Shown here: positions 57,052-57,489 of the stretch, one piece after another
How the letters are laid out: every line of letters starts with the position of its first letter
Numbering within the stretch: the first letter of the stretch is position 1
IMG/VR virus record: IMGVR_UViG_3300022745_000039
Span: 1-57,489 of that record
Source of the DNA: a virus
Direction: 5' to 3' (one strand)
DNA: 57,489 nucleotides
Made by a program: the position numbers and the translations under genes
The notes under the pieces: model-generated
Told to the model about the DNA's origin: nothing
Database searches by the model: none
What the model saw: only the letters and a program-made list of their open reading frames with translations

Positions 57052-57489
57052 GCTTTTTCCCCTCTGGCTCTGATAGCTGTAGCGCAGTCTTTTGGCGTAA
57101 GTGACGGGTATTCAAGGTGTTCTTCACACACCTTGGCCTGCTCTGCTGCGAGGGTGGAGGCGGGGGTAGGCGCCAACAGAATTGCGCCTTCATCTGGATA
57201 GTCGGCAGACGCGACGTACAACCCATGCCCAGAGTGACCACCGCCGATGACTAATCGGATAGGCATCAGATCACCATCCTCATGTACGATCATGTCGCGC
57301 AGGAATGTAAGCTGATCATCGTCATCAAGCGTAATGTCTACAATCCAAGCCACCGGATTCATATCCACCTTGGTCAGCCTCTCCAGCTCAGGGAAGGGCC
57401 AGTCTTTCAAGTGCTCGATGGCGGCTTTTACAGCCTTGTCCACCACGCTTCCATCTTGGTACTTGTAGTCACCACGTTCACGCGCACCA
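57048..57489 (-). CDS. Hypothetical protein, third KVD module, cut by window edge
   Basis: The frame stays open to the right edge ('GARERGDYKYQDGSVVDKAV'), so the true start lies outside. 'PELERLTKVDMNPVAWIVDI' carries the same module as the two preceding Ea22-like genes. A GTG at 57446 is a possible but unnecessary internal start. Confidence 0.65.
   Translation of the reverse strand, partial: GARERGDYKYQDGSVVDKAVKAAIEHLKDWPFPELERLTKVDMNPVAWIVDITLDDDDQLTFLRDMIVHEDGDLMPIRLVIGGGHSGHGLYVASADYPDEGAILLAPTPASTLAAEQAKVCEEHLEYPSLTPKDCATAIRARGEKA

Noticed and set aside
1-57489. CRISPR array
   Set aside because: No set of regularly spaced identical repeats with unique spacers was seen.

Overview
The window reads as nearly all of a high-GC, double-stranded, tailed temperate phage genome, probably a short-tailed (podovirus-type) phage of a betaproteobacterium. 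Two convergent gene blocks fill it. A rightward block (about 380-36001) encodes packaging, virion and lysis proteins. A leftward block (about 57489-36269) encodes replication, recombination, anti-restriction and integration functions. The blocks meet at an attachment site plus a perfect 15-bp hairpin terminator (36191-36231). The attachment core (36138-36185) copies the 3' half, including CCA, of a tRNA whose anticodon loop reads CAC (Val). That is the basis for calling the phage temperate, and recalled similarity to betaproteobacterial tRNA-Val is the basis for the host guess. Phage genes lie on both sides of the core, so this looks like attP of the unintegrated phage. The last leftward gene runs off the right edge, so the genome is not complete here.

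Late block: noncoding leader (1-379); terS and terL; P22-like portal; scaffold; a RyR-domain protein; a gp49-like protein; N4gp56-type major capsid; head-tail adaptor and tail or adhesion proteins; two very large internal or ejection proteins, one of 2387 aa; then a lysis cassette with small membrane proteins, a DUF5675 protein, a holin candidate, and Rz with Rz1 nested inside it. The pairing of a P22-like portal with an N4gp56 capsid and one giant late gene recalls the structural module of 933W/phi24B-type Stx phages (inference from organisation only). Two probable receptor-directed genes sit inside the head genes: a carbohydrate-binding-like fibre between terL and portal, and a fibre with a complete SGNH esterase set just before the capsid gene.

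Early block: tyrosine integrase and a small HTH protein, many small acidic proteins including ArdA, ATP-dependent ligase, two PD-(D/E)XK nucleases, an H1-like Ala/Lys protein, family A DNA polymerase, an SNF2-like helicase, a DHH phosphoesterase, and a run of very small genes joined by 4-nt overlaps. No repressor, primase or replicative ring helicase was recognised.

The most striking feature is in terL. The gene holds a 270-aa intein at the conserved 'IM|T.W..DD' site. Inside the intein, in another reading frame and with its own Shine-Dalgarno, GTG start and stop, lies a complete endonuclease VII-type (HNH) gene. Intein splicing and homing-endonuclease functions therefore appear to be encoded on the same DNA as two overlapping genes. 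A second notable pattern is a degenerate 10-bp-periodic 'ACTCTAACGG' element found upstream of genes on both strands and always pointing with transcription, sometimes directly after a terminator. It is a candidate phage-specific promoter or operator.
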